A DNA stretch of 64,000 nt from Pythium myriotylum (lineage: Eukaryota > Oomycota > Peronosporomycetes > Pythiales > Pythiaceae). Positions within the stretch are counted from its first letter, which is position 1. The number at the start of each line of letters is the position of its first letter. The position numbers and the translations under genes are program-made. The DNA is taken from positions 124,001 to 188,000 of the forward strand of contig JALJCQ010000004.1 of assembly GCA_023091665.1 (NCBI GenBank), given 5' to 3'. Positions 10,257 through 21,421 of the stretch are shown in pieces. The notes beneath the pieces were generated by a model. That model saw only the letters and a list, made by a program, of their open reading frames with translations, had not been told where the DNA came from and searched no databases.

Positions 10257-11232
10257 ACCAACGAAGGATGCCCTTCAGTGTGAGTCACAGTAGACAGGAA
10301 AGGACTACACCTAGAGGCTCATCCCGCCTCAGATTTTCTCGAATCGCAGACACGTCGCGGTAGAAACAAGGTACAAGACCCGGAAAGGATTGCGATCCCA
10401 TAGACATCACCTTCAGAGCAAACTTGCCAGGAACGATATTGCTGATTCGGCAAATGGAAGGACCAGAAGGATCACTTGCGTGTAGCACCCACGCCGCGGG
10501 ATCTCCGATACAGTACTTGATGGATGAAAGCATGGGATCCTAGCCTGCTTGATGCAAGTGATGGACTTTCCCCGAAGAATGTATAGGCGTCAAACTGCTG
10601 ACGAAGCGCTTAGGAAGCGAACACTATTAGAGTGATAAGAGTGAAGACATGGAATGATCTGTGGTCATGTCATCCGCCATAGCCTGAATTGAAGATCCAG
10701 ACTCACGCCCTATTTTCGTCAATTAATCGGCCAAACCATTCGGAGGAGATGGCTTTTCTATGATGCATAACTGAGCGCCAGCTGGTTAGTGTTCTCAGAT
10801 GTCATCATCTCCTGGAGAATAAAGGGTCGATCGTGCGTTCACCCAAATGCGGATTATGACGTCAATCAAAATTGTGGCTGAGGTTGAGCTTCTGTTCGAT
10901 GGAAGTCATATGTGACCCTTGTGTTCTCTACGTGCACACTGACTTCCACCGGCCGACGAAGAATTTGTTCTCTCCGTTACCGCAAAACCTCGTAGAGCTA
11001 TACGAAAATTTGCAGTCGATACCATTAGTTGATCCCTTTGGGTTCTACTTGAAAACACTCACACGCTAGTAGTACTTCGTCGAAGAACTACTAACGTTAC
11101 CGATAGTGCGAGTGAGATACCCTCCACAATACGTAGTTTGGTTTACGACGTGAGGGTAAAATATTTTCGTTTGTATATTGGTTGTACACCAAGGAAAGCC
11201 ATACTAGGATGCCTGCTTGAGTCACGTATCCT
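10257..11232. other. Intergenic region between two subtilisin copies
   Basis: No gene was recognised. The composition is less GC-rich than in the flanking protease copies, and no further subtilisin homology was noticed. Confidence 0.35.
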
Positions 11233-12663
11233 CTACGCCGTGGCTGGGGTCTGGCGGAGTCCTCGCAACGCGCTCAAGATGTTCAATCGGCCGTGGCCAA
11301 AGTGGTTGTTGGGGAAAGCCGTCTCTGGAATGCCACCGCAAGTGTCTTCGCCACCGCGACCCGTCGAGAGCGTCGGGAGGAAGTTGCTCTGGTCTGTGGT
11401 TGTCGTCAAGCGAGTGAAGACGTCGTTGTACTTGAGGGTCGGCTCAGCCGACAGCAGCAAGGCGACCGCTCCCGACACGTGCGGCGCCGCCATACTCGTG
11501 CCCGAAATGTTGCGGAGCTCGGTGTCCGACGCGTTGCCACCTGACGTGATGAAGAGGCCAGGCGCCGAGATGTCGGGCTTGACAAGGCCGCTTACCGTCG
11601 GTCCACGGCTCGAGAAGTACGCGAGCGTCTCGTTGCTGCTCGTCGCACCGACACCAATGACGTTGGTGTAGTCCCCAGGCGAGCCCGCGGTACCACAGTT
11701 GGGGCCAGCGTTTCCCTGAGAGAAGACTGGAATGATACCAGCAGCTTGCCAGGCGTCCACGACGGGCTGGTACCAGGACTGTCCACCACCTCCGCCCCAC
11801 GAGTTGTTGATGATGTGAGGAGCCTTGGAGCAGTCCTTGTTCTGGCCCTTGGTGTCCGTCGGGCACGTGAAGAACTCACCGCACTTGACGAGGTTGAACT
11901 CGTAGCACGATCGACCGATGCAACCAAGGCACGCGGCCCATTTGGCACCAGGGGCGACACCGTATCCTCTCGAGCCCGCGATCGTGCCAGCGACGTGGGT
12001 ACCGTGGCCGAGGGTGTCAAACGGCAGGTCCGACTGATTGTCGGGGTCGTACCAGTTGTAGCTCTCACGGAAGCTATCACGGACGATCTGGTGTGTCCAG
12101 CGCACACCGGTGTCGAGCACGCCGACCACGACATTCTGGCCAGTGTTGCCATTCGCCCACAATTGCGGAGCCTGGATGCGGTTAACGCCCCACTCAATCG
12201 TGGCATTCGCGGTGGTCGACGTTTGCTCCTGGACCTCGGGGAACGAAAGCTCGGCGACAAACTGTTCACGGATGCTCTCTACGCCTGGAAGCGTCGCCAG
12301 CTTCTCGACCAACTCAATCGTCGCGCCATTGATCAAGCGAGCGTTCAACGCCCACGAACGGTGCTCGGCGTCGTAGAGACGCTGACTGGCTTCTTTGGCC
12401 AGCAAAGCGTCGATCTCCTTCTGGCTCTGGGCCGCGAGCGAGTCGAGACGGTTGACGAGCGCTTCAATCTTCTCACCACGCGAGTCGAACGTCGATGACT
12501 GAAGTTCACGCAGAGCGCGGGACGGCGTGGCCTTCATGGTGACGACAATGTTCACCTTGCCATTCGCCTGAAGCGTGCGGTGGACGTTGTGGTGGACGTG
12601 AGGGGCAGCCGAGGCTGAGGCCACAGCAGCAGCGGCGAGAGCGAGCAAGAACTGGAGGTTCAT
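11233..12663 (-). CDS. Secreted subtilisin-like serine protease (S8, proteinase K/aqualysin type)
   Basis: A 476-residue secreted endopeptidase with no intron. Residues 1-20 are a signal peptide; about 28-140 form the I9 propeptide inhibitor, with [10 protein letters not shown] as its first strand; about 160-470 form the S8 domain. The catalytic triad is complete: D184 (VLDTGV), H220 (GHGTHVAGT) and S390 ([11 protein letters not shown]), with the oxyanion asparagine N318 (SQGNAG). Several cysteines (C245, C248, C253, C261, C267, C278) lie in an insertion after the histidine block and may form disulfides. The C-terminus ends shortly after the S8 domain, with no extra module. The protein should mature by autocatalytic loss of the propeptide and act outside the cell in protein digestion or host interaction. 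A paralog fragment lies 1.1 kb downstream on the same strand. Confidence 0.93.
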   Translation of the reverse strand: MNLQFLLALAAAAVASASAAPHVHHNVHRTLQANGKVNIVVTMKATPSRALRELQSSTFDSRGEKIEALVNRLDSLAAQSQKEIDALLAKEASQRLYDAEHRSWALNARLINGATIELVEKLATLPGVESIREQFVAELSFPEVQEQTSTTANATIEWGVNRIQAPQLWANGNTGQNVVVGVLDTGVRWTHQIVRDSFRESYNWYDPDNQSDLPFDTLGHGTHVAGTIAGSRGYGVAPGAKWAACLGCIGRSCYEFNLVKCGEFFTCPTDTKGQNKDCSKAPHIINNSWGGGGGQSWYQPVVDAWQAAGIIPVFSQGNAGPNCGTAGSPGDYTNVIGVGATSSNETLAYFSSRGPTVSGLVKPDISAPGLFITSGGNASDTELRNISGTSMAAPHVSGAVALLLSAEPTLKYNDVFTRLTTTTDQSNFLPTLSTGRGGEDTCGGIPETAFPNNHFGHGRLNILSALRGLRQTPATA

Positions 12664-12692
12664 CCTTGAGGAGAGACGCTTGCGTTGGCCGA

Positions 12693-12711
12693 GGGGAATT
12701 GGACAATGAAC
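12693..12711 (-). promoter_or_regulatory. Initiator-like core promoter of the subtilisin gene
   Basis: The minus strand reads GTTCATTGTCCAATTCCCC, matching the oomycete initiator/flanking element pattern (TCATT..NCAATT). It begins about 48 bases upstream of the ATG at 12663. The truncated paralog has the same arrangement, suggesting that the duplication included the promoter. Confidence 0.65.
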
Positions 12712-15430
12712 AACTTCGAAGAAGGTTGACCGCGGTGGTCAGAGAGCGACAGCGAGAGGGACAAGGAGGCGAATGAGAAGCACTCGGTTGACCACGTGTA
12801 GTTAAGCGATCAACCGTTTTGAACAGGCGCATCACCAAATTCCAGCATTTCCCTTGGGCTGTCCATTCCACCGATCTCCCCATCTTGGAACGGTCGCATT
12901 GCTTGGAGCATGGTCGCTTAGTGGGCGCGTGACCTATCATAGATCGTACTAATCACGTAGTCCAGAATGCCAGAGAACATACAGAAACTCACTTAATCCA
13001 AGTGTCGCATAGAGTGTGCTCTGACTGCCTGGGGCAAGCCATCACCAGCTAAAAGCTGATCAGGATGTGAATTTGTGAAAACCAAGAGTAAACGGCAAGT
13101 GGTGGAGTATCGACCATACAATCTCCAACTGTATGATTTAGGACGCCAGTAGTTACAAACTAGACTCCCACACTCGCTTCCTGTTAGCACTTGGAAGTTT
13201 TGTTGATAAACACTCGGACGATCGGGTCGATCTCGATGGATTAAGATGCTCCGGCTTTGTGTGACCCCAAAACAAGATCAACTTGAAGTGAGGGACGTTT
13301 TATGTGCTATCTGCCATCACAGCAAGGGCGTTATCAGATCGACTCTGACCACCAAACTTCGGATGTGTTGAGCCTCATCCCCCCAGCTCGCTTTGGGCAT
13401 TCTTTCTTTAGAAAGAATGCCCAAAGCGACAGATTTCTTTTGCATTCTTTGCGTTTGTGATGTTCTACAGAATAGCACAAACGCAAAGAATGCAAAAGAA
13501 ATCTGTCAACTTCACTCCGTCATGGAGTGCATCGTTACCGTTGCATCCGTGCTCATGCTGATCGCGTGATTGGATACGGAGGGCTGCGTCATATCACTCT
13601 CACGTCAACAAGGAGCGCTAGCAACTGACGAGAACCCAATCATACACTGTACAAGTTCAAGCGGCTGCAGCAGTGTACTGTATCGCCTGCTGGTGAAAAT
13701 TGTCTCGGAGACACGCTGACACGAGTGATCTGGCCGACACAAGCGCTGTGCTCGTGAGCAATTGCAGGAACTCAGCAATTCTTGTGTACTAGGTACAGCA
13801 GTAGGTTGTCGTGAGCTTGTGCTCGGCCATGATTTGAAACACCTCTGCTCCGATTGCATCGAGCACTACACAGATTTGCAGTCTATTTGTTTGCTTATCT
13901 AAAAATCCGTAGCCGACATAAAGCCACTTAATCTAAGGGCTACCCTCTCTCTAGCAGCTAAGCTCTGGTGCCGCATTTGGCTAGCCGGGTAGTGCATGTG
14001 GCTGCTGGTGCTGTATTCGTATCCATGACGAGGTTCGCTGCTGCGTCCGCTATTACTACATTGAATATTTTCTGGATACAGCTCTTGCATGTCCAAACCC
14101 GTGATCTTCGCAAGCTCTAGTTGACGAGATTTACCTCTGCACAAGAGATCGACCTTTTCCAGTTGTTAATCAGAATTGTCGAGAAAGTCGTGGATATGAA
14201 CCGGGGTTCATTAATTATGCGCGTAGAACGCGATAACTCTTGCGGCAGCCACAACTGACAACTCGCACAGTCCTGAAAAAAAGGAACTGCCTGCCCACTT
14301 ACGCTTCTCTTCACTCTCTCCCTCCTACCCTCTCGCTCGTACTAGGTGCACACGTCTCGAATCTACTCGTCCAGAGCTACCTAGTCTTCCTTAACCTTCG
14401 TAATGTATTCACGCGATTCCAAACTGCTTGAGTGTGACTGTAGTAGGCATTCGGTTACTAGAGCACGAAAGCCATCCAACATCAACGAAATATCTTTTAC
14501 AGTAAGCAAATTCTACTCCAAAATCACACGCACAGTTACGCACGGCCTCGATTGGGTTTGGTAGTTGGGTATATGGAAACGCAACGTGGAATATTGCATA
14601 TCGTCCAAAAACCTAAGGCTTAGGATATAACGCGTAGCTGTACGAATGTCAGTGTTCTGCATCATCAACATTATCATGTATTGATTGGAGACGTGTTATG
14701 TCTCGTTGACTCGGCCAAATTTTAGGCCGTGCTCGGGTACACCATTCGAATCCAATCACGGACGACTCGGAAGTAATTTTTTTTTGCACCGCAACAGTTC
14801 CATCGACGCGTCGGCTCAAGCGAACCGAGTTTTATGCTGCTATGGGGTAGAACCGCGGAGTGGAATCCGGGATGTTACGGGTGATTGTTTCAACCGGAGA
14901 GTGGTTTGCCTTTCGGCATGCTGCCGAACGCGGAGGGAGAGCGCACCCATTCCCTTCCCGAAGACCTTCATTTGTCTAACTGCCTTTGACTCCCGGAGAT
15001 AGCCATCTCAATTCACATCCCTCGAACCTAGAAGAGAACACAATACCATGTAGTCTCCAAGTTGTGACTGGCCACATATCAACAATCTGTCACTAAGATC
15101 GATTGATGTCGAGATTTAACTCTTCCGGACGACAGTCAGTGCCCTCGTGAGTGGAGACACAAGCCAAAACCAACCTGAGTTGCAGTGAATCTCGAGAAGT
15201 CACCTTCAATACCAATCGTATATATCAGCCGAAAATCCACGCGGACAACCTGAAACACGTGTGATACATCTCACACTTCGAAGTATGAGATGTAGCAGAT
15301 TGATACGACTCACAACTCCCAGCGAGTCACTGGGATGCAGTCAAGATAATGAATCCGGTCAACCTCGTCACTTCGCGAATTGCTCGACCACAGCATCGTC
15401 CTACGAATACACGGCCACGACCGACTCGCC
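12712..15430. other. Long intergenic region with a hairpin pair
   Basis: No protein-coding gene was recognised across 2.7 kb on either strand. Its notable content is the pair of perfect inverted repeats at 13389-13506, listed separately. A 9-nt A/T run near 14780 is the only homopolymer. Confidence 0.35.
13389..13506. repeat. Two adjacent perfect hairpins
   Basis: Hairpin 1 has perfect 19-bp arms (13389-13407 and 13410-13428) around 2 bases. Hairpin 2 starts at the next base, with perfect 31-bp arms (13429-13459 and 13476-13506) around a 16-base loop. Both stems contain CATTCTTT. No coding frame or element ends were found around them. They could be a fold-back element, a recombination by-product or a small-RNA precursor. 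Confidence 0.95.
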
Positions 15431-15820
15431 ATGTTCAGAAAGTTCATCTTCGCTGCTGCAGTCATCTTGCTTAAGAACGTTGCGGCCGCTGTACCTGACT
15501 GCACCGGCAGTGAAGCACTCATGATCTTCCGTCTCAAGGACGAGGCCAGCGCGAGATGCACGGCCGATTCGGGCTTTGTCGCGGTCCCGCCTTCCGGCGA
15601 CCCGAATGATGCGCAGTTGTTAAAGATGTGCGCATCATCAGCGTGTCAGTCCACTGTCGCGAAGATCGCCTCGGAGAATCCTAACAATTGCAACCTCTCA
15701 TTCGGCACTAATTTCACGGTGAACCTTTATCTGCTCACAACGAACTTCGTGTCGAATTGCGCACGCCTCATTTCCACCCCCGTGCCAACAACGACGGCCC
15801 CGGTTTCACTATACTGCTAA
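15431..15820 (+). CDS. Elicitin-like secreted protein
   Basis: A 129-residue secreted protein starting at the ATG at 15431. A signal peptide covers about residues 1-20. The elicitin domain has six cysteines in the order DC, RC, MC, AC, NC, NC with spacings 18-23-4-14-22; canonical elicitins have 23-23-4-14-23, so this member has a shortened first interval. A seventh cysteine ends the protein after a short proline/threonine tail (VPTTTAPVS). Elicitins bind and carry sterols and are recognised by plants; they occur almost only in oomycetes. Frames opening upstream at a TTG codon are less likely because only the 15431 ATG gives a signal peptide. No neighbouring elicitin was seen. Confidence 0.88.
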   Translation: MFRKFIFAAAVILLKNVAAAVPDCTGSEALMIFRLKDEASARCTADSGFVAVPPSGDPNDAQLLKMCASSACQSTVAKIASENPNNCNLSFGTNFTVNLYLLTTNFVSNCARLISTPVPTTTAPVSLYC

Positions 15821-16392
15821 CTATTTGATGGGACATCAGTGCAGCGAGCGGTCGTTTTAACAAGCATGTAGTTCTCAGTGAATAGACAGCGAGTAGTTCG
15901 GTTTTGTCACCAATCGCTACTCAGTGCAGAGAAGTCTGCGTACGTCAATTGCACACGTGCGAGACATTTAATACCGAGTCAGTCTCTATCCACTTGCTCG
16001 CTCTTTTCGGCAAAGCAAATCCAGCCATGGTCTCGAGGATCTTGTGTTGGTCCTTGTGGTCTCTCGCACTCGCTGATACTAACAATCCTGGATGCCTTCC
16101 CAGTACAACCAAGAGCCCACCACTCAGCAACTCGAAGGCCTCCCACAACTCCTCTGCTTGGTCTACGTCCGCGGCATTGCTAAGTACAGCCTCAAGACGT
16201 AACGTGCGCTTTGTCAATCATCGCACGACACGCCAACTTCTCACTGTCTTCGTGTAGTATCCAGTCAGGGCCAGCGCTACAATCGTGGTACGGCGAGTAA
16301 TTTGCGACTATAAAGTGGTCGAAGAGCGTGCTTGGGAATCCATTCACGAAGAGATATTCCCAGCACACTCTCATCGCCTCGCCAAACGTTTG
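15821..16392. other. No gene recognised
   Basis: Open frames occur on both strands without recognisable motifs. The stretch lies between the elicitin-like gene and the 3' end of the ankyrin pseudogene. Confidence 0.3.
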
Positions 16393-19144
16393 CTACGTGT
16401 ATTTGCCCACACGAAGATCCTCGTATCCAAACATCCACGCAGCAGTCACCAACATTCGATCGACGCGAACACCCGAGTCAGATACCTCCGCATCACGTCG
16501 CATGGAGACAACATGTTCTAGGACTTTTGTGTAGTTGTCTGGCACTGCGAAGCTTCTGTTGCTCTCAAGGAGAATCTTCTCAACGCGTCGCCGGGCCTGA
16601 TCGACTTTGTCAAGTCTTGTTCAACTGACGAACTCAACTGAAAAAAGTATCTTTTCATCCAATGACTCTTCCTTTGTTGCGATGAACGCAAACTCGGCAT
16701 CTGGCTGGCGGGTGAAGATTAGCCTAACCCACTGCAACACAGCTTCAGCTATAAATCGCCCATACATCGCTGAAGCTGCTTGATATCGGTTGCCATTAGG
16801 CTCGCCTGCATCCAAGCAGTCGTGTATGCCTCGAGATCGACACATACGAGATTACACTTGTCGTCACACGCAACACCGTGTAAGGCAAATTGCCGTACGA
16901 TTTTATAAATTCTCCACAACCCAATCGTCGCGTTCTGGTGAGCCTGGAGCGTGTAGTGCAAAGGTGACATCCCATGCTACATTGAATTCCAATCCTTCGT
17001 TGAGTTCACGGTGCGTGAAAAAATCCATTACATGATGCGCCTACCTTGTCACAGTAATTTTTTTTTGGCATTCTGTAGAGAAGGTGACCGTTTGTGGAGT
17101 CAAGTTTGTTTATGCAAGCTATATGCAACAAACTCCTGTCGTCCTGTACACAGGGTTCTGCATGTTAGTCGCTCGTTGATAAAAATGATAGCACAACGTA
17201 TCATGGACTTGCATCATCGACGGTTGTAGGTTGAACTCAGAATCCAGAAACTGAAGAATTCCGAACGCAGATCATCGTATCCAGCTGTGAAAACAGCGTT
17301 CAGTGCTGTCTCTCCGGCCTAGATTGGGAAATATTGCATCACTTAACTTGAAACCAATAGATCTCTACCAACATTGTTTCGGGCATTCACGTTGCACCCA
17401 ACTTTGACGAGTATTCTCACGGCTTCTACCGCACCGGAACGACAAGCGACAAGTAGTGGGGTTAATCCATCCTTATTGGGAACAATTTCGCGTAAAATAG
17501 AGGAAGAATTGCTTCTAAAACCAGTCTCGTACCTTACAAATCGCTTCGACCTCGCAGTTGGTTTCTAGTAGGAGATTTAATACGGTGACGTCGTGACCCC
17601 TTTGTGCACAGGCTTTATGTAGTGCTCGCCAACCGTTCTAATTCCGCAATAGTCGGATTCAATATTCCTTTCTGCACAAAACACTACTGATCAAAGGCTT
17701 TACCTTGCCAGTAGCCTCCGAATTGCTTTTTGCTTGCAGAAGTGCGCGTACAATATCCGCATGTCCTGCGGATGGAGCGATGATGATGATGCAAATGAAG
17801 TCTATTGAGTTCAACGAGTGTGAATCCTAATAGCTAGAGAGGCTCGGTGTGGACCCTGCTAACGCTCAACGTAGTCGGTCTGGGTGGACCACCACGGACG
17901 CAGGTCTGTAGCGAGCATATGTCGAAGGGCAGAGTGGCCGTCGAGAGAGGTAGGGTGATTGGCGTGCGTGTTGGCTCGCGAATTCATCGCGTGGGTGGTC
18001 AGCGCGTTCGCCATCGTGAGCTCCGATCGTGGGAGGTGGTGCCAGCGGCAGATGCCGAGGCGATCGGCGTGGGCGCGTGCTTGGTCGTACAGACGACGCA
18101 GGTGAGGGCGACGCGGCGGGTGTCGCGTACGTAGAAGGCGTAGGATGATGCCATTGGAGCCGCCGACTTCAACGTGGTCGAGGCGGTGCGATAGGGCGGC
18201 CTGTAGGCCAGCAAGGAGGCCTCGGAAGGCAGCTTGGTTGGGCGTCATGGAGCACGAGTCAAGACAGATCGCTGAACTCCAGATGATGGAGGCTTCCCCT
18301 GACGCTGGGGTGTAGCGCACAAGCACAGCTCCGGCTCCTCCGGGGCCGGGGTTGCGATGAGTATCGCCAGCAAATAGAAGCAGATGCATCGTTGTCGTGG
18401 AGCGGATGGAGCGAGATGAAGCGCGTTGCAACCTCCTACGAATGACCGTCATATGTGAAAATGTATGAACAAAACACAGCACGTCATTCTCAATACGAAC
18501 ACATACCGTGCCCACAGCCTCAATGTTGCACTTCGCATTGATGAGGGAGCGTGCAGCTTCAGAATGACCATGCATGCACGCATAGTGCAGCGCCGTGTAA
18601 CCATCGTGCACGGTAATTTGCGCTTTGAAAGACATGATGTAGGACCAAGACGAAGATCAACTAACCTGGCCTGCCTTGTTCATATCACATTTTGCTTCAA
18701 TCAACAACCCAACGATGTCATTTACACTCTCCTCTGAGTGTCCATAGCACAAATGATGAAGCGCCGTTCGTCCCTCTACGATAGAACCAGTCGCGAGTTG
18801 AGAATGATAACCCAGCTCTTTGAAGAACACACTGTCAACCACACCAACGTTCGACCTCGCACGGAATAAAATCTTCACGATGTCCTGTTGTTTCTTTCTG
18901 CAAGCTTTGAGCAAGGCCGTCTTTCCGGACTGTGCATCAATAGCAGTATGATCAGCACGGAAACCGAACACAGCATCCCGATGGAACCTACGGTTGTCAT
19001 TGCTTCAAGATTGCAGTTCGCGCTCAAGAGCATTTCGACAACTTCTGTCCAGCCATGCTTACTCGCAAAATGCAACGCAGTCTCGCCTTCCGGAAACGAT
19101 GACGAGTCTATGCGACGCCGCGCCATGGAGTGCTGTCCATCCAT
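16393..19144 (-). pseudogene. Ankyrin-repeat protein gene, split by a retroelement domain
   Basis: Ankyrin repeats follow one another on the minus strand, each separated by a short GT-AG intron. They read GETALHFASKHGWTEVVEML (about 19025-19085), SGKTALLKACRKKQQDIVKI (about 18870), EGRTALHHLC (about 18765), DGYTALHYACMHGHSEAARS (about 18560), GHADIVRALLQAKS (about 17735), NGWRALHKACAQRGHD (about 17600) and DGLTPLLVACRSGAVEAVRI (about 17440). A C-terminal domain begins HGMSPLHYTLQAH (about 16965) and ends DLRVGKYT at the stop at 16393-16395. The repeat after 18520 is interrupted by an RNase H domain (about 17800-18440), so half an ankyrin unit is missing. An in-frame TGA lies at 16621-16623. 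The ATG at 19144 is the best start. The protein was probably a cytoplasmic protein-binding scaffold; the gene now looks inactive. Confidence 0.75.
17800..18440 (-). mobile_element. RNase H domain of a non-LTR retroelement, inserted and decayed
   Basis: An ATG-started block (MHLLLFAGDTHRNPGPGG) continues through GAGAVLVRY, AAFRGLLAGLQAAL and VEVGGSNGIILRLL to a histidine-rich end near 17880. This matches the RNase H (RVT_3-like) domain found in many copies in oomycete genomes, probably from LINE-type elements. The canonical second catalytic site VGDS reads VGGS here, so an active-site aspartate is lost; the first acidic position is also displaced. It has the same orientation as the ankyrin gene and lies where an ankyrin intron should end, suggesting insertion into or beside an intron. 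Confidence 0.65.
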
Positions 19145-20326
19145 TCTAGAGATCTCCGCCAAGTCAGTTAGGTGGCGACTTGCAGATATCCGAGACCTTC
19201 AGCTTCCCGCACCGCTGGATCTCGCGCATCCACGTCCAGGCCCTCACGAGCCCGCAGCGACGCCACGTCCGCGTCGTCACCGGGCATGATCGCACGCAGC
19301 AGCGCATCGCCAGGCGGCGCAGCGACTTGAGCATGAGCTTGAGGTCGGTGGCGAAGTCAACTGGCGACAAATGAAAAGTTGATGGAATCGGGCGCTGTTG
19401 ACGTGCTGAGTCTTTTTGCAGAGGTACGAGTTGACCTGCACACCAGTGTGCTGTGGACTCTCTGCTCGCGTCGTTTCTGCTTGGTGTTGCTGGCTCGTTC
19501 GTCCGATCATGGCACAGCGATCGTGCACTTCGTTTGTGGACTGTTCGTGCTTTCATTCAGCTCCATCGACACGAATACGTTCGAGTTTTGGGATGATGAT
19601 GCGAGTGCAGCGTAGTGAGTTTAACGTACTTTCGAGTTGTATACTCGCTCTTGAAACAAAGACGGTCACCTCCCAGGCATTCGTTGGGCTTGAATGATAC
19701 GTATCTCCACTGAGGTTCATTTCGTGGATGGAGGACCAAACCGAGACGCGTCTCATCGACTGTCTTTTCTGTACGCGTTGACAAGTCTGTCACTAACACA
19801 CTGTAGGAGGTCGAACAGATGCAAGATGCAGAACGAACCGTGACAACCTAGGACCTACCCGAACCGACAAAGAGCAAACGACGATTGGAGAAGGCAGACA
19901 GAGCTGCCCGGAGTACACACCCGCCGAGCGATGTCCACGCTCGTCTTCTTCCTCTTGATCGTACTATTACGAATACAGGAGCCACGATGTCCACGCTCGT
20001 CTTCTTCCTCTTGATCGTACTATTACGAATACAGGAGCCACGATTGAGAAGCTAGACGTCGTCGACGCCAACCCGAGATTCCCGACGCCGTGAATGCCGT
20101 TGGGGCGCTTGTTTGTCACTCGGCAACATCCCGAGCGGACACCATGTTTACGAAAGTGTGTATGCAGCCATCGATACACACTTTGCAAACAGAGCACGCT
20201 TGAAGTTGACTTTTTTACAAGCCCCTGGACTTGATATGCCGGATCGGTCCCGTCAACAATTCCTGTGATTTCGCGATTCGTCCCGCGCACGCCATTCTTC
20301 GATCTCGCGCCGGCCAGCCACACAGC
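19145..20326. other. Intergenic region with a 56-bp tandem duplication
   Basis: No gene was recognised. A minus-strand frame at 19164-19556 borders the ankyrin gene but shows no motif. Confidence 0.3.
19929..20043. repeat. 56-bp tandem duplication
   Basis: Two copies of a 56-bp unit beginning CGATGTCCACGCTCGTC lie head to tail (starts at 19929 and 19985), plus the first 3 bases of a third. Confidence 0.93.
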
Positions 20327-21421
20327 ATGGGAGAGAACAAGCCCACGAGCGACGAGCTCTTCGTCAAGGCCTCGCCCGACCTGCGGCGCCTCGTGTTCCC
20401 GATCGGGTGGCTCTGGCACTTTGCCACGCGCCGCTTCGGCGTGCTCGGGCTCTTTGCGTCGAAATGGAACGAGAGCGAGCCCATGTCGACGCTGCTGGCC
20501 GACGGCGTCATGTACGGAGAAGGTCCGCGCTTCCGCCTCAACGAGAACGCCGTCTACTTCACCGACATGTACGGGAAGAAGGTCTTCAAGTACGAGCTCG
20601 CCTCCAAGCGCCTCAAGACCGTGCTCGAGAACGACGACTACTTGTCCGGGCTCGGCTGGCTGCCCGACGACCGCATGCTCGTGGTCGCGATGAACACGCG
20701 CCGCATTCTCGCAGTGGACCAGGCCTCGGGCAAGGTCGAGACCTACGCCGACGTGGCCGACGTGACGCGCTACCGCGTGAACGACATGGTCGTCGACGTG
20801 GCCGGCCGTGTGTACGTGGGCAACTTCGGCTTTGACTTTACCGACACGAGCGAGACGCTCACGACGACGCTCGTGCGCGTGGACACGGACCGCTCGGTGC
20901 ATGTCGAGTCGACCGGCATGTTCTTCCCGAACGGCTGCGTGATCACGCCCGACGGCAAGACGCTCATCGTGGCGGAGACCTTTTCCGGCATCCTCACGGG
21001 CTTCGACATCAACGCCGACGGCTCGCTCTCGAACCGCCGTGTCTGGGCCGACGTCGGGCTGCCGTGCGACGGCATCGCGCTCGACGCCGAGGGCTGTGTC
21101 TGGGCTGCCATTCCGCACTTGGGCATCCACTCGACGGCCGGGGCGCTCGTGCGCGTGCGCGAGGGCGGCGAGATCGCCAACCTCTACGGCTTTGGCCAGA
21201 ACGGCATCATGAACTCGGTCTTTGCGTGCCAGCTCGGCACGGACGCGGCCTCGGGCAAGCACTATCTCTTCTTCCTCGAAGCTGGAACGAGCCACGAAAA
21301 AGTCGTGCTCAAGAACGGCCCCGAGGAGGCCGTGAAGAACGGCGTGCTCAAGGCCATCGAGGTGCCCGTGGGGCCTGCTCGCATCACGGGCAACGACCGA
21401 TACTGTGGCGGGTACTGCTGA
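20327..21421 (+). CDS. SMP-30/gluconolactonase-like beta-propeller protein
   Basis: A 364-residue single-exon gene starting at the ATG at 20327. It fits the SMP-30/gluconolactonase/strictosidine-synthase-like six-bladed propeller fold. Candidate metal ligands are in the expected order: E65 in MYGEGPRF, N152 in RVNDMVVD, N202 in FPNGCVITPDG and D248 in LPCDGIALDAEG. An N-terminal hydrophobic/aromatic stretch (about residues 22-43) precedes the propeller; it could be a membrane anchor or an extra helix. The family hydrolyses lactones or related esters; the substrate here cannot be read from sequence. Codon use is strongly GC-rich at third positions, which also creates a long non-coding open frame on the opposite strand. 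Confidence 0.82.
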   Translation: MGENKPTSDELFVKASPDLRRLVFPIGWLWHFATRRFGVLGLFASKWNESEPMSTLLADGVMYGEGPRFRLNENAVYFTDMYGKKVFKYELASKRLKTVLENDDYLSGLGWLPDDRMLVVAMNTRRILAVDQASGKVETYADVADVTRYRVNDMVVDVAGRVYVGNFGFDFTDTSETLTTTLVRVDTDRSVHVESTGMFFPNGCVITPDGKTLIVAETFSGILTGFDINADGSLSNRRVWADVGLPCDGIALDAEGCVWAAIPHLGIHSTAGALVRVREGGEIANLYGFGQNGIMNSVFACQLGTDAASGKHYLFFLEAGTSHEKVVLKNGPEEAVKNGVLKAIEVPVGPARITGNDRYCGGYC

